This document shows, in pieces, positions 53,172 to 61,100 of a stretch of 64,000 nt of DNA. The notes below the pieces were generated by a model. It saw nothing but the letters and a program-made list of their open reading frames with translations. It was not told the DNA's origin and ran no database searches. A program made the position numbers and the translations under genes. The DNA comes from a virus. Location of the stretch: positions 41,879 to 105,878 of the IMG/VR virus record IMGVR_UViG_3300028827_000100; one strand, 5' to 3'. Position 1 is the first letter of the stretch, and each line of letters opens with the position of its first letter.

Positions 53172-53316
53172 GTAAAATTTATATCAGTATTAGTAATAGA
53201 CTTATAATATAAAAAAATTAATAAGTGTAATCAGTATATAGTATAATATATATGCCGGGGGTAGTGTGTCCACACACCCATTTTTACACACACTTTTTCA
53301 CACTCAAGGAGGTAGT
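53172..53316 (+). promoter_or_regulatory. Second copy of the promoter-leader, before the ssDNA-binding operon
   Basis: An AT-rich stretch is followed by TATAAT (53242-53247) with TTATAA at 53219-53224, spaced by 17 bases. The segment 53241-53270 matches 38658-38687 at 28 of 30 bases. GTGTG (53264-53268) and CACAC (53273-53277) can pair in the leader. AAGGAGG then serves the gene at 53317. Confidence 0.78.
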
Positions 53317-53844
53317 ATGAAAAAAGCAAAGGTAAAGGCAAAGGTAAAGGCAAAGACTGCGGAGGGGGTTGATTCTACTCTCAAGAAAAGACTCTCATTC
53401 GATGAGAGTAACATGGAAACTCATATCATGCAACAAGCGGCATGGTATGAGTTTTATGGAGAGATGTGGGCAGAGGCGGTTCGCAACGTGTCTTCTCTTC
53501 AAATCAAGCTCGAAGCCCTTTATGCTGAACTTGATGCAGAAATAAGGGCGAAGGCAGACAGGGCCGGAGAGAAGATAACAGAAGCAAAGATAGCCGCTTC
53601 CATCAAATCGGACAAGCGATATATTCGGGCGAAAGAGGAGCTTGTCGAAGCAGAGTTTGAGGCTAACCGATGTTATATTATAAGGCAGGCTTTCCAGCAA
53701 AAGAAAGATATGCTTGACGTTCTTATGCGGAAAGCCATCAAGGATATGTTTGCGGATGTCAGTACGACAGGCCTTGTCGATAAAACATCCGCTAATCTCA
53801 TACGGAACAAAATGAAGAAATCCAAAAAGAAAGGGGGTGAGTAA
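53317..53844 (+). CDS. Coiled-coil protein, possible UvsY-like recombination mediator
   Basis: I chose ATG 53317 behind CAAGGAGGTAGT; an earlier in-frame start at 53266 lies in the leader. The 175-residue protein has a basic repeat start (KAKVKAKVKAK) and an all-helical middle (SSLQIKLEALYAELDAEIRA, then SDKRYIRAKEELVEAEFEAN) with heptad regularity, and a basic C-terminus. Its place before the ssDNA-binding protein and near the UvsX-like gene suggests a UvsY-type loader, but the call is inference. Confidence 0.5.
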   Translation: MKKAKVKAKVKAKTAEGVDSTLKKRLSFDESNMETHIMQQAAWYEFYGEMWAEAVRNVSSLQIKLEALYAELDAEIRAKADRAGEKITEAKIAASIKSDKRYIRAKEELVEAEFEANRCYIIRQAFQQKKDMLDVLMRKAIKDMFADVSTTGLVDKTSANLIRNKMKKSKKKGGE

Positions 53845-54657
53845 GTGAAAAAGTTAAAGAAGTTCAAAAAGCCAAGCGGGAAGAAGAAATCCCTGAAGGC
53901 AGGCAGGAAATTCAAGTTTGCCACTGCCGATGCTATTAAGAAAAGAATAGAGAATATCGGCAAGGGGCGGTGGGCAACGTATCTGTCGGATACATATGAC
54001 AGGTACAAAATCAAACAGGGAGACAATTTCATTAGATTGCTCCCTTTGATTTTGCCTGAAGATGTCGAAGGCGATTTTGCCTATGACATTTATGTCCACA
54101 GCCGTCTCGGTGCAAACAGCGATTCTTTTGTGTGTGTGGAACAGATGTGGAATGACACTTGTGAGCTGTGTCATCTCCACAGAGTGGCCGCAAGAGAAGG
54201 GGATGAAGAGATGGCGTCAGAGTTACGGCCATACAGACGTTCAATAGGCCTGTGTCTTGATGTCCACCCTAAAAGAGATTTGCGGCAGTCAGACGATATA
54301 CTTGTCATTGACATGCCCGCATCTCTTGCGGATGAGATAGCAAGGCATGCGGTCTCAAAAGAGACAGGGGCCATTATCCCGCTGAACGACCCGGACAAAG
54401 GTCGAGTGGTCATTTTCGAGTATATTAAGGGGAAGACAAAATATGGAAGTTACGGCGGCGTCCAGGTTGGCCGAAAGTTCCCCGTGGACGATGATATACT
54501 CGATGCTATTGTCCCGGTTGAGGACGTTATAGCAATGCCTGACGAAAAGGTTTTGCAGAACGTCCTTGACTATTACGAGAGGGACGGAAGCGACGATAGA
54601 GATGGAAATGATTTCGCCCATGAGGGCGACTATTATGAAGAAGAAGAGGAGGAGTAA
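53845..54657 (+). CDS. Single-stranded DNA-binding protein candidate (gp32-like)
   Basis: The 270-residue protein starts at GTG, behind AAGGGGGTGAG. It has a basic N-terminus (KKLKKFKKPSGKKKSLKAGR), a core with the segment CVEQMWNDTCELCHLHR (residues about 92-108, a possible zinc site as in T4 gp32) and an acidic tail (DYYEEEEEE) like those through which SSBs bind partners. The gene order with UvsY-like, UvsX-like and gp46/47-like genes agrees. The next gene begins directly after its stop. Confidence 0.6.
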   Translation: MKKLKKFKKPSGKKKSLKAGRKFKFATADAIKKRIENIGKGRWATYLSDTYDRYKIKQGDNFIRLLPLILPEDVEGDFAYDIYVHSRLGANSDSFVCVEQMWNDTCELCHLHRVAAREGDEEMASELRPYRRSIGLCLDVHPKRDLRQSDDILVIDMPASLADEIARHAVSKETGAIIPLNDPDKGRVVIFEYIKGKTKYGSYGGVQVGRKFPVDDDILDAIVPVEDVIAMPDEKVLQNVLDYYERDGSDDRDGNDFAHEGDYYEEEEEE

Positions 54658-54658
54658 A

Positions 54659-55324
54659 ATGGTCATTAAGATCGACAAAGAGTCTTTCAGAGAGTTTTTG
54701 AACAGCCTTGAGGAGGCTGTAGAATACGGGAAGAGCTTTCTCGATGACGATGTCTCTAATGTCGAAAATAATGCTGACGAAGGCAATGTTGGTGGGGAAG
54801 GTAGTGACGATATAGACTGGGAGTATCTTTCTTCCCTTGACATGGAGGAGCTTGTTTCTTTCGTCGAAGAAAATGAACTCCCTATTGACCCGGATGAATA
54901 CGAAGATGAGGACGAATTTCGGGAGGCTGTTGCTGAAGAAATCGGAGTGCCTGTAGAGAGTGGCGAATCGGAAAGTGATGATGCTGGAGAGGACGACAGC
55001 ATCGATTGGGATTACCTTGCTTCTCTCGATTTTGACGAACTCTCTATGTTTATTGAGGAGAATGAACTTCCTGTTGACCCGGATGAATACGAAGATGAGG
55101 ACGATCTTCGGATAGCTATTGCAAATGAAATTGATGTTGAAGTCCCGAAGCCGAAGCCCCGGAAGTCAGGGACGGCAAGGAAATCATCTGTGAGGTCACA
55201 GATGAAGTCTGCCGTATCCAAGAAATCCTCATCAAAGAAGAAGACAGCAAAGAAAAAGACCGCAAAGAAGAAGACAGCAAAGAAAAAGACTGCAAAGAAG
55301 AAGACCGCAAAGAGAAGGCGGTAG
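54659..55324 (+). CDS. Acidic duplicated-domain protein with a histone-like lysine tail
   Basis: I chose ATG 54659, behind GAGGAGGAG. The 221-residue product has two copies of a 50-residue acidic unit: DDIDWEYLSSLDMEELVSFV and following (residues about 50-99) and DSIDWDYLASLDFDELSMFI and following (about 113-161), each ending ELP[IV]DPDEYEDEDE. They are joined to a C-terminal tail of about 40 residues made of KKKTA repeats and closing KRRR. The acidic part could bind basic proteins, and the tail DNA. A strong terminator follows. I know of no such named protein. Confidence 0.75.
   Translation: MVIKIDKESFREFLNSLEEAVEYGKSFLDDDVSNVENNADEGNVGGEGSDDIDWEYLSSLDMEELVSFVEENELPIDPDEYEDEDEFREAVAEEIGVPVESGESESDDAGEDDSIDWDYLASLDFDELSMFIEENELPVDPDEYEDEDDLRIAIANEIDVEVPKPKPRKSGTARKSSVRSQMKSAVSKKSSSKKKTAKKKTAKKKTAKKKTAKKKTAKRRR
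55235..55318 (+). repeat. Tandem 15-base repeats encoding KKKTA
   Basis: Five copies of a 15-base unit of the form aagaaRaagacNgca, alternating in AAG/AAA and in the third base, encode the lysine tail of the preceding protein. The synonymous variation between copies suggests selection on protein sequence rather than recent expansion. Confidence 0.85.
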
Positions 55325-55343
55325 GCGGTCATTGTACCGTTAG

Positions 55344-55374
55344 AGGGGCGGCATAATGCCGCCCCTATTTTTTT
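55344..55374 (+). terminator. Strong rho-independent terminator
   Basis: AGGGGCGGC (55344-55352) and GCCGCCCCT (55358-55366) form a 9-bp GC-rich stem around ATAAT, followed by ATTTTTTT. It ends the ssDNA-binding operon. Confidence 0.94.
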
Positions 55375-55388
55375 AGACGGGAGAAAAA

Positions 55389-56459
55389 ATGCCAAAAAAA
55401 ACACTGTCAACTATAGCAACTATAGGCGAATCACTCTCATCGGTTATACAGGCATCAAAAAACATTAACTGTATTCCGACTGGATGCACGCTATTAGACC
55501 TTGCTCTTGCGGCAGAAAGCAACAATGGCTACAGCGGCATTGTAGAGGGCAGGATAACAAATATATTTGGTGATGAAAGTTCAGGGAAAACACTTTTATC
55601 CCTATCTATAGGTGGGCAACTTCAGCTTATAGATGGGACTGCAAGAGTATATATAGATGATGTTGAGAACGCCCTCGACGTTGTTTGGGCAATAGAGTGT
55701 TTCGGACTTGACCCGGACAGAACATTTCTTCTCAACAGTGATACTGTTGAGTCTATGGAAAAGAATGTCACTCTTGTGTGTGAGTCTGCAAAGAAAGACA
55801 GAGTGAAAGCACTATATATTCTTGACAGTCTCGATGCTCTTACAACGCAAATGGAGAAAGATGACCTTGCAAAGAGGGTCAGGGGTAAAACTACTTCGGA
55901 CGAAGATATTGAACAAAGAAACATGAGGATAAAACTGGAAAAGTCAAACCTTATGTCTTCATTCTACAATAGTATGAAAAAGAAATTGCCACAGAGCGGC
56001 GTTACTCTGATAGTTATCTCTCAAGTTCGTACCAACTTGAGAAAAGTTTTTGGAGACAAGGATGACATTGCTGGGGGGAACGCAACGAAGTTCTATTCGA
56101 CCCACAGAATTAAAATCGTAAAGACGGGGACTATATATCAGCAGGTGGCTTCAAGGAAGAGGGCTATTGGAGTAAAGACAAAAGCAAAGATAATAAAAAA
56201 CAAGGTTCAGGAGCCATATCACGAAGCGGAATTTCCCATATACTTCAACAAAGGGATTGATGATATAGAAGCCTGTGTTGATTTCCTTATGTCAATGAAA
56301 GAAGTTAATCCTAAAGCGATAAAGTGGTATGGTAGAACATACAAGTCCAAAAAGGACTTCATCCTTTCTATAAAGGAAAACGGAAACAGGATGAAAAGGG
56401 TGAAGGACAAGGTAAGGAAAACATGGTTTGAAAAAATAAAAATAAAGGTAGGTGAATAA
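55389..56459 (+). CDS. RecA/UvsX-like recombinase
   Basis: The 356-residue protein forms filaments on ssDNA and exchanges strands. Walker A GDESSGKT is at 61-68, Walker B-like ALYILDSLD at about 142-150, and the L2-region segment ISQVRTNLRKVFGDKDDIAG followed by GGNATKFYSTHRIKI has the RecA signature. The sequence before the P-loop (INCIPTGCTLLDLAL) is also typical. It lies right after a terminator, so it begins a new unit; its promoter may be the read-through transcript or lie within the upstream gene. The sbcD-like gene follows. Confidence 0.92.
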   Translation: MPKKTLSTIATIGESLSSVIQASKNINCIPTGCTLLDLALAAESNNGYSGIVEGRITNIFGDESSGKTLLSLSIGGQLQLIDGTARVYIDDVENALDVVWAIECFGLDPDRTFLLNSDTVESMEKNVTLVCESAKKDRVKALYILDSLDALTTQMEKDDLAKRVRGKTTSDEDIEQRNMRIKLEKSNLMSSFYNSMKKKLPQSGVTLIVISQVRTNLRKVFGDKDDIAGGNATKFYSTHRIKIVKTGTIYQQVASRKRAIGVKTKAKIIKNKVQEPYHEAEFPIYFNKGIDDIEACVDFLMSMKEVNPKAIKWYGRTYKSKKDFILSIKENGNRMKRVKDKVRKTWFEKIKIKVGE

Positions 56460-56465
56460 GGCGAT

Positions 56466-57500
56466 ATGATAATAATAGGAGATATCCAGCTTAACGATCC
56501 GGCAGACTTTGAATACGTGGATGAAGATGGTGAAAGAAAAAACTTTCTTCTTGAGGCAGGATTGAACTCTGTGGAGTATTGTCTGTCAAAGGCGGTAGAG
56601 ATGAAAGAAAGAGAAGTCGTGTTTACAGGCGACATCTTCGAGGCCAAGGACAGATTGAAAAACAGAGTTAAAAATTCCCTGATTGATATTCTTGAAAAGT
56701 ACGTCGACTCTTTGAATATGAGAGTTGTTGTTGGAAATCACGACCGAAACAGGGAAGGGCATCTAAATGTCAAGTGGCTATCACCCTATGCAGATATATA
56801 TACTGCGCCTGAAATTGTGCGATTTGACGGAGTTCGGGTTGCCATGATACCACACTTGCACGACGGTGGAGAGATAGAAAGATTTATCAGGAGCAACCGT
56901 GGCAGGGTGGATATGATTATAGGTCACTTTGCAATAGACAGCATAAAATTTTCGGGTGGTAAAAAAGAGATGGTTTCAGAGAAATATCTTAAAAACATTC
57001 CCTTCGTTGTACTCGGCCACATTCACGAGCAGATGAAGATAAATATGAGGTTGTGGACTGTGGGTAGTCCATACCAATGTACTTTCTCCGAATTGACTCA
57101 AAAGTATTTTCTCAAATACAAAGGGCCGGGATTGAACTGTACACGTCACAAAATTCCCCTGTATGTAAACAGGGCCGTGTTCAGGATAAAAGACGAAAGA
57201 GACCTTAAACAGGTTGCAGAGACAGATGCGAACGTTGTGAGGTTTGACATAGCCAACATGGCGGTAGTAGAAAGGTTATCCAAGGTGGCGAATGAGAATA
57301 GCAATATAAAATTTAAATTTTTCAACTATCTGCCGGACGACAGCGATATGGTGGAAAGTAAAATAGTATCCAAAGAGCCTGAAAAGTTCATGAAGGACTT
57401 TTTCAGGGAATCTCTCAAAAGCATGAAAGGGGAAAAGGGATACTGGATATACAAACTTGTATCTGAAAGGATAACAGGATTTGCGGAGGCTGGAAGATGA
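56466..57500 (+). CDS. SbcD/gp47-like nuclease subunit (Mre11 family)
   Basis: The 344-residue protein has the calcineurin-type metal motifs GDIQ (5-8), GDIFE (55-59), GNHD (90-93), GHFA (153-156) and GHIH (184-187). With its SbcC partner, coupled at ATGA, it would process DNA ends for recombination and possibly host DNA breakdown. Length and motif spacing fit the family. Confidence 0.93.
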   Translation: MIIIGDIQLNDPADFEYVDEDGERKNFLLEAGLNSVEYCLSKAVEMKEREVVFTGDIFEAKDRLKNRVKNSLIDILEKYVDSLNMRVVVGNHDRNREGHLNVKWLSPYADIYTAPEIVRFDGVRVAMIPHLHDGGEIERFIRSNRGRVDMIIGHFAIDSIKFSGGKKEMVSEKYLKNIPFVVLGHIHEQMKINMRLWTVGSPYQCTFSELTQKYFLKYKGPGLNCTRHKIPLYVNRAVFRIKDERDLKQVAETDANVVRFDIANMAVVERLSKVANENSNIKFKFFNYLPDDSDMVESKIVSKEPEKFMKDFFRESLKSMKGEKGYWIYKLVSERITGFAEAGR

Positions 57501-59215
57501 ACATAACCTCAATAGAGGTAGAAGGATTTGCTTCTATAAAAAGGAAAACAAAATTTATATTCAGACCTGAACTTCACCTTGTGTACGGAAATGTTGGTTC
57601 GGGAAAAAGCAGTTTCTTTGTAGATGCTCTTGTGTGGTGTCTGTATGGAACGCCGTACAAGGCGATAGAAATAAAGGATGTAATTTCAGACAATTCTGAA
57701 ATTGCGAGAGTAAAACTGGAGACTGAAAAGGGGACGATAGAGAGAATAAGAACTGTAGACAACACAAGTGCCATTACGTTGAATGGGGAGTCTGTTACAC
57801 AGGAAACACTCGACAGCATAATAGGAATAGACAAAAATATGTTTTTCAACAGCGTCGTGTTCGGTCAGAACATGACAGGTTTTCTGCTTCTCGACGACAA
57901 TTCAAGGAGAGAGATAATATCAAGGATAAACATTGACTTCATAAACAGGTATATTGAGGCGATAAATCTGCTTGAGAGGGAAAATGAGAAAGAGATACGT
58001 GAACTTTCTGAAGAAAAAATAAAGAGTATAGAAGATTCCATTGGCGAGTTGGAATCAATGAAAGAGTTCCAAAAATCTCTCCGGGAAAGAGAAAAGAAGA
58101 AAAAAGAGGCAAAGGCAAGAGTGGCCGAATTGAAGAAAAAGATGCTACCTTTAAAGAAAAGAGAAAAAGAAATAGGGAATGAAATGGCGGCAGTATCAAA
58201 AAAGATAGATGCCGCAATGCACAAGGTCGCTCCCTTGAGGGCAAAAACAAAATCCCTGATTGAGAAATCGAGAGAGATAGCATACAGAAAAAAGACTCTT
58301 GAAAAGGATATACAGAACATGGAAGAAATGCAGGTATGCCCTACCTGCAAGCAGACAATACCGGAAAAACACAAAAAGAAAGTAAGAAAGGATGCTGGTT
58401 CTGAAATCTCAAAGCTGGAAGTGGAACTTAACAAACTCAATGCGGATATAGCTGAACGGGAAAAAAATATAAAAGAGATAGAGGACAGGAAAGAAAAATT
58501 ATACAGGCAGATGTATGCTCTCGAAAAGAAGGACAAAGAAATAGCAGTACATATGAAAGAGATTGAAGGCGAAATGGACTATTGTCTTTCGATACTCAAA
58601 GAGAGCAACGACAGCGTTGAAGAAGAATACGAGAGTAAACTTGCAAGACTCAAGCGGGAGAGAAGGAAGCTCGAAGACAGGTTGAGAATTAAGAGGGTTG
58701 AGGCCGAAGCCATAAGGTTCTGGAATATAAAGGTGAAGGAAGCCCAATCAAAACTTTACGACATGGTACTTGACAGTTTTGCGCCGTTGTGCAACAAGTT
58801 CCTGCTGAAGTTGACGAATGGCAAGATGGCAGTGCAGATGAAAACGAAGACCACCGGAAAGAAGAGAATAACAAATAAATTTACCATAGAGGTTTTTGTC
58901 AACGAGCGTCCTGTAAGTTTTAAAAGGCTTTCCGGGGGTGAGAAGAAAACGTTGTCCATAGCTCTCAACCTTGCATTCTCCATGCTTCTTCACATGCACT
59001 TTGCGGGGGACTGGAATCTTGTTGTGCTGGACGAGAGCTTTGAGAATCTTGACGACATAACGATAGACAGAATGATAGACATTCTAATAGACATAAAACA
59101 GAATACCGGAAAAACAATAATACTCATAACACACAGAATATACAGGCAGGAAGACGCAATCGTTGTTAATTGTGTTAAGGGGAAAAACGGAACTGAACTT
59201 ACAGTGGAGAATTGA
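57497..59215 (+). CDS. SbcC/gp46-like ATPase (Rad50 family)
   Basis: The 572-residue protein has Walker A GNVGSGKS (31-38), a long coiled coil split by the zinc hook CPTC (281-284), the ABC signature LSGGEKKTLSIALNLAF (478-494), Walker B LVVLDESFENL (508-518) and ITHRIYR (544-550). The coiled coils are short compared with cellular SbcC, as in T4 gp46. It regulates the nuclease encoded before it. Confidence 0.93.
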   Translation: MNITSIEVEGFASIKRKTKFIFRPELHLVYGNVGSGKSSFFVDALVWCLYGTPYKAIEIKDVISDNSEIARVKLETEKGTIERIRTVDNTSAITLNGESVTQETLDSIIGIDKNMFFNSVVFGQNMTGFLLLDDNSRREIISRINIDFINRYIEAINLLERENEKEIRELSEEKIKSIEDSIGELESMKEFQKSLREREKKKKEAKARVAELKKKMLPLKKREKEIGNEMAAVSKKIDAAMHKVAPLRAKTKSLIEKSREIAYRKKTLEKDIQNMEEMQVCPTCKQTIPEKHKKKVRKDAGSEISKLEVELNKLNADIAEREKNIKEIEDRKEKLYRQMYALEKKDKEIAVHMKEIEGEMDYCLSILKESNDSVEEEYESKLARLKRERRKLEDRLRIKRVEAEAIRFWNIKVKEAQSKLYDMVLDSFAPLCNKFLLKLTNGKMAVQMKTKTTGKKRITNKFTIEVFVNERPVSFKRLSGGEKKTLSIALNLAFSMLLHMHFAGDWNLVVLDESFENLDDITIDRMIDILIDIKQNTGKTIILITHRIYRQEDAIVVNCVKGKNGTELTVEN

Positions 59216-59219
59216 CAGA

Positions 59220-59498
59220 ATGTCTAAAAACAGCATGGTGATTAATGCAAGGCTTTCGGCAATGAAACTGTACTTTGCCTTGACGAAAGCAATCATATAT
59301 CCGGACGAACTGAAAGCATTACACAACGATGTAGCAAAGAGTCTAAATCCAATTCTGAAAAGAGGTGGGATTATAAAGGTGGCAGAGCCGACGCCTTCAG
59401 AATTGGAAGAACACAGAAGGAAATGCGGAAAGGGGGTGAGACATGAGGGTAGAGACGGGGTTGTCGTTTTCAAACGAGTAAATATATTCAGGAGGTAA
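59220..59498 (+). CDS. Small hypothetical protein (92 aa)
   Basis: I chose ATG 59220, which follows the SbcC stop at 59215; an in-frame start at 59163 lies inside sbcC. The product is basic and helical at the start (INARLSAMKLYFALTKAIIY) and ends in a basic Gly/Arg-rich segment. Function unknown. Confidence 0.6.
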   Translation: MSKNSMVINARLSAMKLYFALTKAIIYPDELKALHNDVAKSLNPILKRGGIIKVAEPTPSELEEHRRKCGKGVRHEGRDGVVVFKRVNIFRR

Positions 59499-59504
59499 AA
59501 AAAA

Positions 59505-60035
59505 GTGTTTGTAGACAGGAAAACTTTTATTGAGACGGTACATCTTATAGACGCCGCTATCGAAGGTGGATATACGCCTTCGAGGGCAATGGAAGAACTG
59601 GCAGGCGTTTTTATGAGAGAGCCGATTCACGTCGGGGAAAGCGTAAGTATAAAAGTTGTACTCGTTGTAATTCCCACTCTGATCGGGACTCTGAAAAGAA
59701 AGTCTCCGGTAATGTATGAAGACATAAAGTCTCTCATGGGAATAACAAACGAGACGGTCGAAAAGTTTATATCTGAACTAAAGGACGGTGTACCACTGCC
59801 CCGTGATGTGTCCATACCGCTTGAAACAATCGACAGAGATGCGTTTACAGTCTCAATTTTTCTTGCAAGTATGCTGATACACAACAGTGCTCTTGCAAAG
59901 AGCATTCTGTCCCTGTCGATATATCTCTACATGAACGAGTCTATAAGGGAGTTTGCATCGTCCATTGACGTTGAAGACTTTTTAAGAAAAAGTTTTGTTC
60001 CATCTCCAACAACAAGGGAGGTTGGAAATGCATAA
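59505..60035 (+). CDS. Hypothetical protein (176 aa)
   Basis: Starts at GTG, 9 bases after GGAGG. It is mostly helical with a moderately hydrophobic middle (SIKVVLVVIPTLIGTLKRKS) and another hydrophobic helix near residues 113-140. It could bind a membrane or be a soluble helical bundle. The stop overlaps the next gene by 8 bases. Not recognised. Confidence 0.65.
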   Translation: MFVDRKTFIETVHLIDAAIEGGYTPSRAMEELAGVFMREPIHVGESVSIKVVLVVIPTLIGTLKRKSPVMYEDIKSLMGITNETVEKFISELKDGVPLPRDVSIPLETIDRDAFTVSIFLASMLIHNSALAKSILSLSIYLYMNESIREFASSIDVEDFLRKSFVPSPTTREVGNA

Positions 60036-60528
60036 TGTGCTGGTTGCAGACAAAAGCCTCCCGTTTTTTCTGGAGGCGTTTGACAGGAAAGAAAAGATAA
60101 GATACAGTACATGGTCGAATCCGCTTACGGACATGATGTCAACACTTTCTCCGCTTATATATGGAGTTGCACCGGATGACGGAGGGGAATACGAACTTTT
60201 GCGGATGGCCTTCTTTGTAGTGGAAGAAGATGGACATTTTGTTACCGCCAGAAATGAAAGTTCTACAACTGTGCTGTATCACTTTCCACTGCTGGAATAC
60301 AGCAAGGACGTGGTAAAGTCTATAGAAGAGAACGCAAGAAAAATCTTTTTTGAGTACGCTGTCAAAACGGGAATTTCTGGAGAATACAGAGCTGAATTTG
60401 TGGGTTTCTTGGAAGAACCGCTTTCGGTTCTGTATGCTTTCATTCTGCAAGACAAACAGGTGGCTTGCAGAAGAACAAGGGATGCTGACACTGTAACAAA
60501 AACGGCGTATGAGATAATAAGGAGGTAA
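60028..60528 (+). CDS. Hypothetical protein (166 aa)
   Basis: I chose ATG 60028, behind AGGGAGGTTGGAA; an in-frame start at 59995 lies within the previous gene. The protein is mixed alpha/beta with a central strand-rich region (ELLRMAFFVVEEDGHFVTAR, TTVLYHFPLLEYS). The layout is reminiscent of small phage proteins of unknown role. No motif recognised. Confidence 0.65.
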   Translation: MHNVLVADKSLPFFLEAFDRKEKIRYSTWSNPLTDMMSTLSPLIYGVAPDDGGEYELLRMAFFVVEEDGHFVTARNESSTTVLYHFPLLEYSKDVVKSIEENARKIFFEYAVKTGISGEYRAEFVGFLEEPLSVLYAFILQDKQVACRRTRDADTVTKTAYEIIRR

Positions 60529-60535
60529 AAAAGAA

Positions 60536-60787
60536 ATGTTCAGACTCATTTATGCGACCCTGATAAACAACAAAGTTTCGGATGAAGATCTCGAAAAGTC
60601 TTTGCAGGAAATAGGAAAGATAAAAAACTCTTTGAGAGAAGTTAAGTTTTCGGTTCTCGGCATGTTTATGGTACACGATGCAGTTGCCTCTCTTGAGAAG
60701 GCGTTGCGGAGGGAAATAAACAGGAGGCAGAGGGAAAATGGGAAAGAACAAGCGGAATCTGCAAACACGGCAAAAGAAAAGGACTGA
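60536..60787 (+). CDS. Small helical protein (83 aa)
   Basis: Starts behind AGGAGGTAAAAAAG. It is a long amphipathic helix with a basic C-terminal half. Its end overlaps the next gene by 50 bases in a different frame, so the two may be translated together. Function unknown. Confidence 0.6.
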   Translation: MFRLIYATLINNKVSDEDLEKSLQEIGKIKNSLREVKFSVLGMFMVHDAVASLEKALRREINRRQRENGKEQAESANTAKEKD

Positions 60788-61100
60788 AAGGAAGAAGCTC
60801 ACCCCCGCAACACAATTGCCGGGGGTGAGCAAAATATACCTTCGTAACATAGCTGAATCAATAGGGGCGAGTGTACAAAGGGTTAAAACCGCAATCATAT
60901 ATACGGCACAATTGATGGCATATTTGTCCTCTCCTCTTGAGAGAAAAAGAATAAGTATAAAGGGGGTCGGTGACATGGAATACAGAAAAAACAGGGCCGG
61001 CAAAATAGTCCTGTCCATAACATTCACGGAAGAAATTTCTGAATATATACAGGGCAAGAAAATAAATCCTGAAAAATTACAGGAGTGGTTTGAACAGTGA
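60738..61100 (+). CDS. HU-like DNA-binding protein candidate
   Basis: The 120-residue protein has a basic N-terminal arm of 25 residues and then a pattern resembling the HU/IHF fold: two helices (YLRNIAESIGASVQRVKTAI, IIYTAQLMAYLSS), strands RISIKGVGDMEYRKNRAGK and VLSITFTEEISEYI. The G-V-G after a strand and the basic arm suit the family, but the usual conserved Pro is absent. The start is inside the gene before. A perfect inverted repeat (60797-60830) lies in its coding region. Low-certainty call. Confidence 0.4.
   Translation: MGKNKRNLQTRQKKRTERKKLTPATQLPGVSKIYLRNIAESIGASVQRVKTAIIYTAQLMAYLSSPLERKRISIKGVGDMEYRKNRAGKIVLSITFTEEISEYIQGKKINPEKLQEWFEQ

Noticed and set aside
59505-60035. Holin
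   Set aside because: The hydrophobic segments are interrupted by charged residues and the protein is longer than usual holins; evidence is too weak.
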